64,000 bases of DNA from Halichondria panicea (lineage: Eukaryota > Porifera > Demospongiae > Suberitida > Halichondriidae). Positions 12,082 to 24,043 of the stretch are shown here, piece by piece. The translations under genes were made by a program, and so were the position numbers. The notes under the pieces were generated by a model. It worked only from the letters and a program-made list of their open reading frames with translations, had not been told where the DNA came from and searched no databases. Each line of letters starts with the position of its first letter. The first letter of the stretch is position 1. The stretch spans positions 2,657,803 through 2,721,802 of the forward strand of contig NC_087380.1 in the NCBI RefSeq assembly GCF_963675165.1. Reading direction: 5' to 3'.

Positions 12082-13172
12082 TAGCCTCGATCCCAGGCCG
12101 AGTTTTCTCTTTTATAACGGTTAGGCAAACAACTGGGCCTGGTACTAGTTGTCTGCGCATGCGTCAAATTTTCATTGTATATTTGTGGTCGGCAAAAATA
12201 TTTAATAAATCAATAATAGAAATTTGTACACAGAAAATGCACAGAGTGAGTACACAAAAGATGCACATAGGGAGCTGCTTCACAAAGGCCTGGGGAGTTG
12301 CCAGTTGTGCTGCAGCACAATTACAGTGACCCAGGGCAACTTCAGGATGATTGAATGCCTTCAAATTACGTTTCAAAAAGATTTAGCAGGCTGCTGGACT
12401 TCTCTGATTCTAGGCCCCAACTCGTAACTCATTGCTTGAGAAAACGTAGATTCTCTTGATGTCTCTGAGCTACCCAGCAACGCTCGAATGAGCAGGTCAT
12501 ACTCCAGTCCTGTGTCTGTGAGTATAGGACAATATTAAAAGAAACCAAAGACGGTTAAACCCTTACCTCAAACTGTCCAGTCTCGTCCGTTAGTATAGCC
12601 AAGAGGAGCACTGTTGGGATAGCTGGATATTAGCCATTGCTCCTGTACAGAGAAGTAGACATTTTAAATACGTGTAGATCTATACATATTAAATTTCTCG
12701 GTTATAGTGTCATTGTCGACGAGCTGATGATGGCAGCACCAAGTTCTCTAGCTCACACTCTTCACTTGATCCACCATATTAATGATGAAACTATAGTCTA
12801 CCTACATTCTTGCCAAACATGAACAAGACTTGATAGCATAGCCGGCCATAGGGCCCACACAAAAATATCTGACCTTAACAACAAGCTTGACAAAGCTTTA
12901 TACCTCTTCCCTTGTTGTTCAGTCTTCAGAATAAGCTTCAGAGAAGAGAGAAGCTTCAGCTAAGAGCCATTCCAATCGATTCCAATAATGATAAAACGGG
13001 AACTGACTTCTAGTACACGATAGTACACGAATATAAATGTCACGAAAGTGAACGAGAATATCCATTGGTCAGAATCTGACAAACGACTGACGCATGCGCA
13101 GACAACTAGTACCAGGCCCAGTTGTTCGCCTAACCGTTATAAAAGCGAAAACTCGGCCTGGGATCGAGGCTA
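12082..13172. mobile_element. Mutator-like (M2) element inserted in pseudogene A2
   Basis: Length 1091 bases with terminal inverted repeats of 84 bases (TAGCCTCGATCCCAGGCCGA to TTGTCTGCGCATGCGTC), differing at only two or so positions. It is flanked by a perfect 9-base direct repeat GGATGATCA (12073-12081 and 13173-13181), and paralogous ectodomain exons show the uninterrupted site. Long terminal repeats with a 9-base duplication fit the Mutator superfamily. No transposase frame is present. The interior has two minus-strand stretches with splice-like ends (see separate entry), so it may carry captured host sequence. Confidence 0.85.
12382..12622 (-). other. Candidate captured exons inside the M2 element
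   Basis: On the minus strand, 12567-12622 runs from acceptor ATATCCAG to donor GAG-GTAAGG and encodes IPTVLLLAILTDETGQFE. A second stretch begins at 12515 after CTCACAG and stays open in one frame (TGLEYDLLIRALLGSSETSR). The two frames do not join cleanly in the phase I predict. Family unrecognised. If real, this would be host gene sequence carried in a non-autonomous element. Confidence 0.3.
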
Positions 13173-14366
13173 GGATGATCACTTCACTCTCTTACTGTTT
13201 CCATCGATCACCATCGCTAGCTAATGAATATCTCTATATAATTATAATTATATATATACAGGTGCTGCATGTGTACAGACCAGCAAGCACCATGAAAATG
13301 AGTTTTTGTTTCTTCACTAATTACAATACAAAGTCAACAACATACCTCAACTAAATTAAACGCTGCTGCTGGTACTCACTGCATGCTCTGTACTTAACCT
13401 ACCACAACCAGTATCCATGGCGAATGCATGGTGATGTTCTTTGAGCGTGTGTGTTTGACCCTGATGACACTACCAGTGGTGTCACTACCTATACCGTCTT
13501 GATATAGTCACTATAGAGTTGCAGAAAACATTATGAGAACTGATATAGCTAGTCTACACAACCCGATATCCCTACCGGCTGCAATGCCACTACTGTTCCA
13601 GGTTTCTTTGATGGAGGTGGTATTGAAATGTTAGTACTTATACACCTCTGGGCAAACATTTTTTTATCACCCTCACTGCATGCATGAAAACACATTACAG
13701 AACAGGTTACAGCAGTGAGCTAAAGCAACTATACAACTGCATGCTGCATGGTTAACTGTCATTGATTACTGATGGGGACTCTACTACTGCCACTACAAAC
13801 CAAGGGACAACGAGCAACCCTGATGCCACCACTGCACAACCCATTGGTGGGGGAGGTGGTTCTAACGTAGCAACCATTGCCATTGCTGTGGTAGTTGTGC
13901 TCATTGTTGTGATTGCTTTAGTCGCCATACTGATGATAGTACTTGTGATGTTAAGAAGACGAACGAAAGCATTGCACTCAGTCAACTCCATGGGTAAGTT
14001 TTATGTTACGAATGGATTCACTGTTTGTGAAAGCATTGCAATTGCTTTTGATGTGAGCATTTAACATGTATATACATAGTTGTCATGATTTCATTCTTTG
14101 TCAGTGATGCACAGCAAAGATCCCTCACTCTATCAGTCTAAAGTCCAACAAGGCTTATGGTGTTCATGGTGAGACTCAAGACACTCCCACAGACTACTAC
14201 AATAATCTTCTTCTTAAATAATGCATGAGTTAAACACAGATGAAACTAAGTAGAGAGGGGATAGAGAGGTGCCTCTCTATATGACAGTGTCACAGAATCT
14301 GGAGAAGGTAAATATGTAATAGGAGGTCGGATACATCACAATGAACAACTTCGTATGATGTTTGAC

Positions 14367-14465
14367 TAGCCTCGATCCCAGGCCGAGTTTTCGCTTTTAT
14401 AACGGTTAGGCCAGTTGTTCGCCTAACCGTTATAAAAGCGAAAACTCGGCCTGGGATCGAGGCTA
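14367..14465. mobile_element. Short M2 foldback element
   Basis: A 99-base near-perfect palindrome: TAGCCTCGATCCCAGGCCGA to GGTTAGGC and its inverse, with a short loop. It is flanked by the perfect 10-base repeat GATGTTTGAC (14357-14366 and 14466-14475). It sits in an intron of pseudogene A2, in sequence that relatives A3 and A4 have uninterrupted. Confidence 0.85.
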
Positions 14466-15241
14466 GATGTTTGACATGTGCACATAGACTTCATTCCACC
14501 ACAATGAATACTAGATTTTTAACTATAATTGTATCAAATCCCTGTCTATGGAAGTGTATTCATCACGTATTGTGCAAATAATGATGTGTAATTGCTTTTA
14601 AGGCATGCTGTTATTGCAACAATTATCAACGACTACCATGTGCACTCAAAAACCAGATGACGTGAATTATGAGGAACCGAAGTATCTACACTACAATGAT
14701 CCTAGCCGATACCATTGGAAAACTATTTAATGAAGCTTACGGTGTACACAAATCTGGAAAATTAATGAAAGAAGTACAGAAATGCCGAGTGAAACATGCT
14801 CACAAGAAGTTGACCTGAAGTCCAACGAGGCGTATGGTGTGAGAGGGGAGGTGCGAGAATCCTATTTAAAAGATGAAGCTAATAGAGAGGGGGCTCTTTA
14901 TGATGCCATAGAAACAAACTGACTCAGGAGAGGTGACAGAATCACACATCAATGAACAGTTTTCTTAAATACCTGACCAATTCAAGCACACAACATAGCT
15001 GTGTGTGCATGGCCTATACTTTTAAGACATGATTGTATTATTATTGCACAATTATCAACGACTACCACTCAACAACCCAATGATGTGACATATGAGGAAG
15101 TACAAGGACCTTAGTCCTACACACTACAATGATCCCTGTCAGCCGATATCTTTAGAAAAAATGCAGCTGATGGTGTAGAACTGTACCATGTAGAACTGTG
15201 CCATCTATCTAAAGAACGGAGGAAAATCTTTAACTGCTGCA

Positions 15242-15308
15242 GACCACCTCCACCCATCTTTTGATGCATGACAGGAAATGATTGTTGTAGATCTAGTAGC
15301 ATTCCACA
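15242..15308 (+). promoter_or_regulatory. Conserved class A upstream block (A3 copy)
   Basis: Words CCACCTCCACCC, then TGACAGGAAATGATTG, then GCATTCCACAG, in the same order as upstream of A1, A4, A5 and A6. It lies about 100 bases before the A3 start. Function is inferred from conservation between otherwise diverged upstream regions. Confidence 0.45.
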
Positions 15309-17689
15309 GTTAGCTACATCATAGATAGCTACATGTATCTATAGCTAGGTGGCTTCATTTTACTTCTACAATCAAGACCAGACCACTGTCTGAAGCAAGT
15401 GACATGATGAGATGCAGCACACTGTCTATAAATTTATGTTCTTGTAAGTGTCTGCTATGTAGAGTAGCTATGTAGATTGCATGGTCTTGAGCAAACTCTA
15501 GCTAGCTAGATCTAGATCTAGTTTATTCCTATGCAGTGTTGGTGCTCCAGCAGCTGGTGTCTGGACAGCAGTGTGGTACAGTCGGTCGTGTGGGCAGTAC
15601 AAGGACTGGTGATAATAGAGCACGGGATCAGTTCTTCATTGATCGTGGTAATCGTGCTGGATGTGCTGGGATGATCACCTCACTCTCTTACTGTTTCCAT
15701 CGACCACCATTGACTGCTCCAGTTGCTAATGAATTCCTGACTATACAATTGCTGTGTACAGACCAGCGAGTACCAATGCAAATGAGAAGGTATTTACTGT
15801 AGTTTCTTCACCGATCACAATAACAAAGTCAGCTACAGAGCTTTACACTGAATTAAACGCTGCTGCTGATACTGACTTGTTTGCCTGCTCTGTATTTAAC
15901 CTACCACAAGTAGTACCCATGGCGACTGGTGATGTTCTTGGAGCGTGTGTGTTTGACCCCCCTGACACTACAAGTGGTGTCATTACCTATCGCCTTGATA
16001 TAGTCAGTAGAGCTGCTGGTGGTAGTGAAAACATTGTGAGAACTAATTCACAGCCCAGTGCCCCTGACGGCTCCAGTGCCACTACTGTGCCAGGTTCCTT
16101 TGATGAAGGTAACTTTTATGTTGATAATAGAACGAGCACTGACAGATCTCTTCATCTCTGGGCAAACATAGGTAAGTTTTAAATGATGTTTTATCACCCT
16201 CACTGAACACCCATTACAGAACAGATTACAACTGAAGCAACTACAACTGAAGAACCTGGTCCACTGATTACTGATGGGGACTCTACTACTTCCACCACAA
16301 ACCGAGGGACAACGAGTAACCCTGATGCCACCACTGCACAATCCATTAGTGGTGGGGGAGGTGGTTCTAACGTAGCAACCATTGCCATTGCTGTGGTAGT
16401 TGTGCTCATTGTTGTGATTGCTTTAGTCGCCATACTGGTGATAGTACTTGCGCTGTTAAGGAAACGATCGAAAGCATTGCACTCAGTCAACTCTATAGGT
16501 AAGTTTTTGGATTCACTAATTTGTGAAAGCATTGCAATTGCTTCCAATGTAACCTAAGCATTTACAAGATGTATAATATTTATTGTTTGTATATATGCAC
16601 AGCAAGAAACCATATCAGTATAAAATCCAACGAGGCATATGGTGTTCATGGTGAGACTCAAGACCCTGCCACAGACTACTACGAAAATGTTCTTGATGAG
16701 TCAAAAGCAGAAAATGAAACTAACACGGAGGGGCCTCTCTATGAAAGTGTCACAGAATCTGGAGAAGGTAAAGATGTGTATAGTGAACAACTATTAGGTA
16801 CGAGGTTTGACATGTGCACATATTTTATTCTACCACATTGTACGTAAATATTATAGGAATACTTGATTGTTTGTTCACTATTATATTTCAAATCCCTGTA
16901 TGAAGCATTCATCATGTACTGTGCAAATAGTTGTAGTGCAATTGCTTTTAAGGCATGTGATATTATTATAGGACAATTATGAACTACTTCCACTCAACAA
17001 CCCAATGACGTGACTTATGAGGAAGTACCAGGACCTACTCACTACAATGATTCCTGTCAGCCGATACCTTTGGAAAACAATGAAGCTTATGGTGTACACA
17101 ACTCATCAGAAGTGCCGGGTGAAATGCTCACAAGATGTTGATCTGCTGAAGTCCAACGAGGCGTATGGAGTGAGAGGGGAGGTGCAAGTTGCTGCTATTA
17201 ATGGGACCACTGATGCAGTGTGCTATAGTTTCATTGACTCGCCTGGTCAGCAATCTGGAGAGACAGCCAGTGGAACTGAAATTCAAATGGACAGCAATGA
17301 GGCATAATTTTTATATATAGCACATCTGAGATAGATAGACAAACTGAGGAAACTCTTGACTATGATTACGTATAAACGAATAGTGCTAGTGATTTATATT
17401 TATAAATGTAGTAGTGTTCATAATTATATTGTTTATAAATTATTAACTCCTTTTTGTTGCATGACAGAAAATAATTTTTTAGATCTATATAGAGTACAAG
17501 AATCCAATTTAGAATATGAAGCTAATAGAGTAATGATGTCATAGAAACTGAATCAAAAGGGCTATACCTTGGTATAAAAAGTCACAATTCATGAATATAA
17601 TTAAACCCCTATAATAAGGGTATAGGCATCAATATTATGGTTACATTCCATTCCAATAAGTGTACGTACGCATGGAGTGTAACATATAA

Positions 17690-19150
17690 TTATGTCACTA
17701 CTGTAACAACTGTAACACCAGTCACCACTGTAACAACTGTAACATCTGTCAACATTGTAACAACTGTAACAATTGTAACAACTGTAACAACTGTAACACT
17801 TGTCACCACTGTAACGCTAGTCACCACTGTAACAACTGTAACACATGTCACCACTGTAACAACTGTAACACTTGTCACCACTGTAACAACTGTAACACCA
17901 GTCACAACTGTAACAACTGTAACACCAGTCACAACTGTAACACTTGTCACCACTGTAACAACTGTAACACCAGTCACAACTGTAACAACTGTAACACTAG
18001 TCACAACTGTAACAACTGTAACGCTAGTCACCACTGTAACAAGTGTAACATCTGTCAACACTGTAACAACTGTAACACATGTCACCAATGCAACACATGT
18101 CACCACTGTAACAACTGTAACACCAGTCACCACTGTAACAACTGTAACACCAGTCACAACTGTAACAACTGTAGCACTTGTCACCACTGTAACAACTGTA
18201 ACACATGTCACCAATGCAACACATGTCACCACTGTAACGCTAGTCACCACTGTAACAACTGTAACATCTGTCAACACTGTAACAACTGTAACACATGTCA
18301 CCAATGCAACACATATCACCACTGTAACAACTGTAACACCAGTCACCACTGTAACAACTGTAACACCAGTCACCACTGTAACAACTGTAACACTTGTCAC
18401 CACTGTAACACATGTCACCACTGTAACGCTAGTCACCACTGTAACAACTGTAACACTAGTCACCACTGTAACAACTGTAACACTTGTCACCACTGTAACA
18501 ACTGTAACACATGTCACCAATGCAACACATGTCACCACTGTAACGCTAGTCACCACTGTAACAACTGTAACACATGTCACCACTGTAACAACTGTAACAT
18601 CTGTCAGCACTGTAACAATTGTAACAACTGTAACAGCTGTAACACCAGTCACCACTGTAACAACTGTAACGCTAGTCAGCACTGTAACAACTGTAACACT
18701 TGTCACCACTGTAACACTAGTCACCACTGTAACAACTGTAACACCAGTCACCACTGTAACAACTGTAACACTTGTCACCACTGTAACACTAGTCACAACT
18801 GTAACAATTGTAACACTTGTCACCACTGTAACAACTGTAACATGTCACCAATGCAACACATGTCACCACTGTAACGCTAGTCACCAATGCAACACACGTC
18901 ACCACTGTAACAACTGTAACACCAGCCACCACTGTAACACCAGTCACAACTGTAACAACTGTAGCACTTGTAACACTAGTCACAAATGTAACAACTGTCA
19001 ACTGTAACACATGTCACCAATGCAACACATGTCACCACTGTAACAACTGTAACACTAGTCACCACTGTAACAACTGTAACATCTGTCACCACTGTAACAA
19101 CTGTAACACATGTCACCAATGCAACACACGTCACTACTGTAACACTTTAG
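17690..19150 (+). repeat. Satellite array, left arm
   Basis: Tandem copies of a 27-base unit built from GTCACCACTGTAAC and AACTGTAACACTTG or variants (CACCAG, CACATG, ACGCTA), mixed with 18-base units. Everything derives from a 9-base ACTGTAACA-like monomer. The period is a multiple of three and lacks stops, so long Val-Thr reading frames arise on both strands. They are not genes. Confidence 0.9.
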
Positions 19151-19189
19151 TCTGGCACCACTATAGACTATAAGTACTATAAGAACTAG

Positions 19190-20630
19190 TGTTACAGTTG
19201 TTGCATGTGTTACAGTGGTGACAAGTGTTACAGTTGTGACTAGCCTTACAGATGTTACAGTGGTGGCATGTTGTTACAGTTGTGACTAGTGTTACAGTTG
19301 TTACAGTTGTGACAAGTGTTACAGTTGTTACAGTGGTGACAAGTGTTACAGTTGTTACAGTGGTGACTAGCGTTACAGTTGTTACAGTTGTGACTAGTGT
19401 TACAGTTGTTAGAGTGGTGACTAGCGTTACAGTTGTTATAGTTGTGACAAGTGTTACAGTTGTTACAGTGGTGACTAGCGTTACAGTTGTTACAGTTGTG
19501 ACAAGTGTTACAGTTATTACAGTGGTGACTAGCATTACAGTTGTTACAGTTGTGACTAGTGTTACAGTTGTTACAGTGGTGACTAGCATTACAGTTGTTA
19601 CAGTTGTGACTAGTGTTACAGTTGTTAGAGTGGTGACTAGCGTTACAGTTGTTACAGTGGTGACAAGTGTTACAATTGTTACAGTGGTGACTAGTGTTAC
19701 AGTGGTGACAAGTGTTACAGTTGTTACAGTGGTGACTAGCGTTACAGTTGTTACAGTTGTGACAAGTGTTACAGTCGTTACAGTGGTGACATGTGTTACA
19801 GTTGTTATAGCTATGACTAGTGTTACAGTGGTGACAAGTGTTACAATTGTTACAGTGGTGACAAGTGTTACAGTTGTTACAGTGGTGACTAGCGTTACAG
19901 TTGTTACAGTGGTGACTAGTGTTACAGTTGTTACAGTTGTGACAAGTGTTACAGTCGTTACAGTGGTGACATGTGTTACAGTTGTTATAGCTGTGACTAG
20001 TGTTACAGTGGTGACAAGTGTTACAATTGTTACAGTGGTGACTAGTGTTACAGTGGTGACAAGTGTTACAGTTGTTAGAGTGGTGACTAGCGTTACAGTT
20101 GTTACAGTTGTGACTAGTGTTACAGTTGTTACAGTGGTGACAAGTGTTACAATTGTTACAGTGGTGACTAGTGTTACAGTGGTGACAAGTGTTACAGTTG
20201 TTACAGTGGTGACTAGCGTTACAGTTGTTACAGTTGTGACTAGTGTTACAGTTGTTAGAGTGGTGACAAGTGTTACAGTTGTTACAGTGGTGACTAGCGT
20301 TACAGTTGTTACAGTTGTGACAAGTGTTACAGTTGTTACAGTAGTCAAGTGTTACAGTTGTTACAGTTGTGACATGTGTTACAGTTGTTACAGCTGTTAC
20401 AGTGGTGACAAGTGTTACCAGTTGTTACAGTGGTGACTAGCGTTACAGTGGTGACAAGTGTTACAGTTGTTACAGTTGTTACAGTGGTGACAATAGTTAC
20501 AGTTGTTACAGTTGTTACAGTGGTGAGTTGTGACTAGCGTTACAGTGGTGACTGGTGTTACAGTTGTTGCAGTTGTTACAGTGGTGGTTGATGTTACATT
20601 GGTTACAGTAATGACATAATTATATGTTAC
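19190..20630 (-). repeat. Satellite array, right arm (inverted copy)
   Basis: The same satellite in reverse orientation (GTGTTACAGTTGTTACAGTG and GTGACTAGCGTTACAG units). Together with the left arm it forms an inverted repeat of about 1.5 kb per arm. Unit-variant order is not simply mirrored, so the arms have expanded or recombined separately. Confidence 0.9.
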
Positions 20631-21472
20631 ACTTAATTATGTGGAATGGAATGTAACCATAATATTGATGTCATTATAGAGGCTTAATTATATTCATGAA
20701 TTGTGACTTTTTATACCAAGGTATAGCCATCAAAAGAGAGAAAAGATGTGACAGAATCACACATTAAAAGTTCGGCATAAATTTGACTGTGTACAGTTTC
20801 AGTCAGTTTCTCAAATGCCTGACCAATTCATTGCACGCACATGTCTTAAATTTAGTTGGGAGACATGCACATGCGTTATTATTAATGCTTATCAAGAATT
20901 TCAACAACCCAATGATGCAGTGTCTATAGTGTTATATTGACTCGCCTCTTCAGCAATCTACAGAGACAGCCAGTGAAACTGAAATTCGAACGGACAGCAA
21001 AGAGGTGTATATGGCACATCTGAGAGATAGACAAAGAGGAAATACTCAACAACCCAATGATGTGACTTATGAGGAAGTACCAGGACCTTCACGCTACAAT
21101 GATCCCTGTCAGCCGATACTTTTAAGTGTACACAAATCTGGAAATGAAAGAAGTAAACGTCGAGTAAAAAATATTCGCAGGAAGTTGTTGAAGCGCAACG
21201 AGGCGTATGGAGTGAGAGGGGAGGTGCAAGTTGCTGCCATTAATGGGACCACTGATGCAGTGTGCTATAGTGTCATTGACTCACTGGTCAGCAATCTGGA
21301 GAAGCAACCAGTGGAGCTGAAGTTCAAATGGAGGAATAATTATAGCACATCCGTCATATGACAGAGATAAACAAACAGAGGAAACTCTCTTGACTATAAT
21401 TTATGCTATTCTGTAAACTAAATGTATAGTGCAAGTGGAAGTGGGTGTTTATTATTGTTGTATATATACAAG

Positions 21473-21540
21473 CCACCTCCTGATGCATGCCCCATGCATG
21501 ACAGGAAATCATTGTGTATAATTATTAATTGCATTCCACA
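21473..21540 (+). promoter_or_regulatory. Conserved class A upstream block (A4 copy)
   Basis: CCACCTCC, then GCATGACAGGAAATCATTGT, then TTGCATTCCACAG, 70-130 bases before the A4 start codon, in the same order as the other class A genes. Confidence 0.45.
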
Positions 21541-21607
21541 GCCATTCAAGCAGCAAAAACCAGACCAGACCAGCGGAAAACCAGATCATACTGAAGCAAG
21601 GGACAAG

Positions 21608-24043
21608 ATGAGAAGCAGTACACTGTCTATATTATGTTCTTGTAAGTGTCTGCTATGTAGAGTAGCTATAGATTGGTCTTGAGCAAACTTTAGCTAGTAA
21701 ATTTATATCTAGTTTAGTGCATGATCATATGAATTCCTATGCAGTGTTGGTGCTCCAGCAGCTGGTGTCTGGACAGCAGTGTGGTACAGTCGGTCGTGTG
21801 GAAAGTACAAGAACTGGTAATATGGATAATAGAGCACGAGATCAGTTTTACATTGATCGTGGTAATCGTGCTGGATGTGCTGGGATGATCACCTCACTCT
21901 CTTACTGTTTCCATCGACCACCATCGATTGCTCCAGTTGCTAACAAATACCTGACTACAGTTGCTGTGTACAGACCAGCGAGTACCAATACAGATGAGAA
22001 TGTATTTACTGTAGTTTCTTCACCGATCACAATACAGAAGTCAGCAACAGACCTTGAAGCTGAATTAAACAATGCTGCTGATTTTGACTTTGCCTGCTCT
22101 GTATTTAACCTAACACAACCAGTACCCATGGAGACTGGTGATGTTCTTGGAGCGTGTGTGTTTGACCCTGATGACACTACAAGTGGTGTCACTACCGACC
22201 GTCTTGATATAGTCAGTAGAGCTGATGGTGGTAGTGAAGATATTGTTAGAACTGATACACATAATGCAGATCCTAGTATCCCTGCTGGCTGCAGTGCCAC
22301 TACTGTGCCAGGTTCCTTTGATGCAGGTGATCCTGCTACTCGTAATAGAGCGAGCACTTTCACATCTCTTCACCTCTGGGCAAACATAGGTAAGTTTTAA
22401 ATGATTTCTTTTATTACCTTCACTGAACACTCATTACAGAACAGGTTACAACTGAAGCAACTACAACTGAAGAACCTGGTCCACTAATTACTGATGAGGA
22501 CTCTACTACTTCCACCACAAACCGAGGGACAACGAGCAACCCTGATGCCACCACTGCACAACCCATTGGTGGTGGGGGAGGTGGTTCTAACGTAGCAACC
22601 ATTGCCATTGCTGTCGTAGTTGTGCTCATTGTTGTGATTGCTTTAGTCGCCATACTGGTGATAGTACTTGCGCTGTTAAGGAAACGATCGAAAGCATTGC
22701 ACTCAGTCAACTCCATAGGTAAGTTTATGGATTCACTAATTTGTGAAAGCATTGCAATTGCTTCCGATGTAACCTAAGCATTTACAAGATGTATAATATT
22801 TATTGTTTGTATATATGCACAGCAAGAAACCATATCAGTATAAAATCCAACGAGGCATATGGTGTTCATGGTGAGACTCAAGATCCTGCCACAGACTACT
22901 ACAAAAATGTTCTTGATCAGTCAAAAGCAGAAAATGAAACTAACACGGAGGGGCCTCTCTATGAAAGTGTCACAGAATCTGGAGAAGGTAAAGATGTGTA
23001 TAGTGAACAACTATTACGTACGAGGTTTGACATGTGCACATATTTTATTCTACCACATTGTACGTAAATATTATGGATTGTTTGTTCACTATTATATCAT
23101 TATATTAAATCACTGTATGAAGCATTCATCACGTACTGTGCAAATAGTTGTAGTGCAACTGCTTTTAAGGCATGTGGTATTATTGCAGGACAATTATTAA
23201 CTTACACTCAACAACCCAATGACGTGACTTATGAGGTAGTACCAGGACCTACACACTACAATGATCCCTGTCAGCTGATACCTTTGGAAAACAATGAAGC
23301 TTACGATGTCCACAAATCTAGAAATGAAAAAATGCCAGGTGAAACATGCCCGCAAGAAGTTGACCTGAAGTCCAACGCGGCGTATGGTGTGAGAGGGGAG
23401 GTGCAAGAATCCAATTTAGAAGATGAAGTTAATACAGAAGGGGCTCTTTATGATGTCATAGAAGGGGAGAGAAAATATGTGACAGAATCACACATCAATG
23501 AACAGTTAGGTATGACAAGTGTACAGTTTCACATTCAGTTTTTCAAATACCTGACCAAGTACTCACATGTTTTTTTAGTTGTGTGTGACTGCGCCTACTT
23601 TTATTAAGACATGTGTTATTATTTTAGGACAAGTATCAACGACTACCACTCAACAACCCAATGATGCGGCTTATGAGGTAGTACCAGGACCTACACACTA
23701 CAATGATCCCTGTCAGCCGATACCTTTGGAAAGTAACGAAGCTTATGGTGTACACAACTCTGGCAATGAAAGAAGTACAGAAATGCCAGGTGAAACATGC
23801 TCACAAGAAGTTGACCTGCTGAAGTCTAACAACATGTATGGTGTGAGAGGGGAGGTGCAAGTTGCTGCCATTAATGGGACAACTGATGCAGTGTGCTATA
23901 GTGTCATTGACTCGCCTGGTCAGCAATCTGGAGAGACAGTCAGTGGAACTGAAATTCGAATGGAAAGTAATGAGGCATATGGCACAGGCACATCTGAGAG
24001 AGATAAACAAACTGAGGAAACACTTGACTATGATTATGTATAA
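21608..24043 (+). CDS. A4: class A receptor with kinase-less, ITIM-like cytoplasmic tail (complete)
   Basis: Intact, about 619 residues. Exons: 21608-21641, 21745-22389, 22440-22718, 22823-22987 (or to 23017), 23189-23509, 23628-24043. Signal peptide MRSSTLSILCSLLVLQQ...SGQ is split by a phase-1 intron. The six-cysteine class A ectodomain fills exon 2. Exon 3 has a Thr-rich stalk, six glycines, and a membrane helix near residues 278-305, then RKRSK. The tail has no kinase. It has VTYEVV, VCYSVI and LDYDYV, each fitting (I/V/L/S)xYxx(I/V/L), plus YKNV (pYxN type), PLYESV, ALYDVI and repeated NEAYGV. Likely membrane receptor whose tail, once phosphorylated, recruits SH2 proteins. The neighbouring kinases with the same ectodomain are obvious candidates to phosphorylate it (inference). 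It is the only undamaged member of this type in the window. Confidence 0.88.

Larger units (their letters stand above)
11980..15190 (+). pseudogene. Pseudogene A2: class A receptor remnant with kinase-less tail
   Basis: Class A ectodomain exon remnants are at 11980-12081 (TGTGGTACAACAGTGGGTCGTG is diverged from the family) and resume at 13173 after a transposon. Then come decayed ectodomain pieces to about 13660 with many indels. An open stalk/membrane exon at about 13762-13993 follows (ITDGDSTT, five glycines, [19 protein letters not shown]), then tail exon remnants at 14104-14310 (matching NEAYGVHGETQD and DYYENV of relatives), 14630-14960 and 15058-15180. No kinase exons are present. Frameshifts and stops are numerous, so it is a dead copy of an A4-type kinase-less receptor. 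It is interrupted by mobile elements at 12082-13172 and 14367-14465. Confidence 0.85.
17560..20728. mobile_element. Foldback-type transposon with mirrored satellite arms
   Basis: Length 3169 bases. Ends are exact inverse copies: GGCTATACCTTGGTATAAAA at the left and its inverse at 20709-20728. Matching continues inward through TCACAATTCATGAATATAAT and ATATTATGGTTACATTCCAT. The flanks are a perfect 8-base direct repeat ATCAAAAG (17552-17559, 20729-20736), and the A4 paralog near 24180-24205 shows the empty site. Each arm is about 1.5 kb of a 9/18/27-base satellite, in opposite orientations, with a short unique centre near 19140-19195. No transposase is present. The structure resembles Foldback/Galileo-type elements. 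An 8-base duplication also fits hAT or P. The superfamily is not settled. Confidence 0.9.
15404..21361 (+). pseudogene. Pseudogene A3: class A receptor with kinase-less tyrosine-rich tail
   Basis: Exon 1 15404/15407-15443 and exon 2 15537-16171 match A4, but exon 2 has a 2-base insertion near 15743 (CTGACTATACAATTG for CTGACTACAGTTG) that shifts the ectodomain frame. Stalk/membrane exon 16220-16498 is open. Tail exon 16603-16767 is open and carries NEAYGVH, DYYENV and PLYESV. The next tail exon from 16972 meets TGA early (GACAATTATGA) and later loses two bases (GGTGAAATGC for GGTGAAACATGC). The final tail frame stops early at 17305-17307. Further tail-like sequence (17310-17559, then 20737-21361) is split by the foldback element. 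At least three independent lesions make function as a full receptor unlikely. Confidence 0.85.

Noticed and set aside
17637-20436. Long open frames of 378-456 residues made of Val-Thr repeats on both strands
   Set aside because: They are products of a satellite whose unit is a multiple of three and lacks stops. Frames are open on both strands at once and run across an inverted repeat. No start context, splice sites or non-repeat domain.
17690-20630. CRISPR-like repeat array
   Set aside because: Repeats are contiguous and degenerate with no unique spacers, in a eukaryotic locus inside a transposon.
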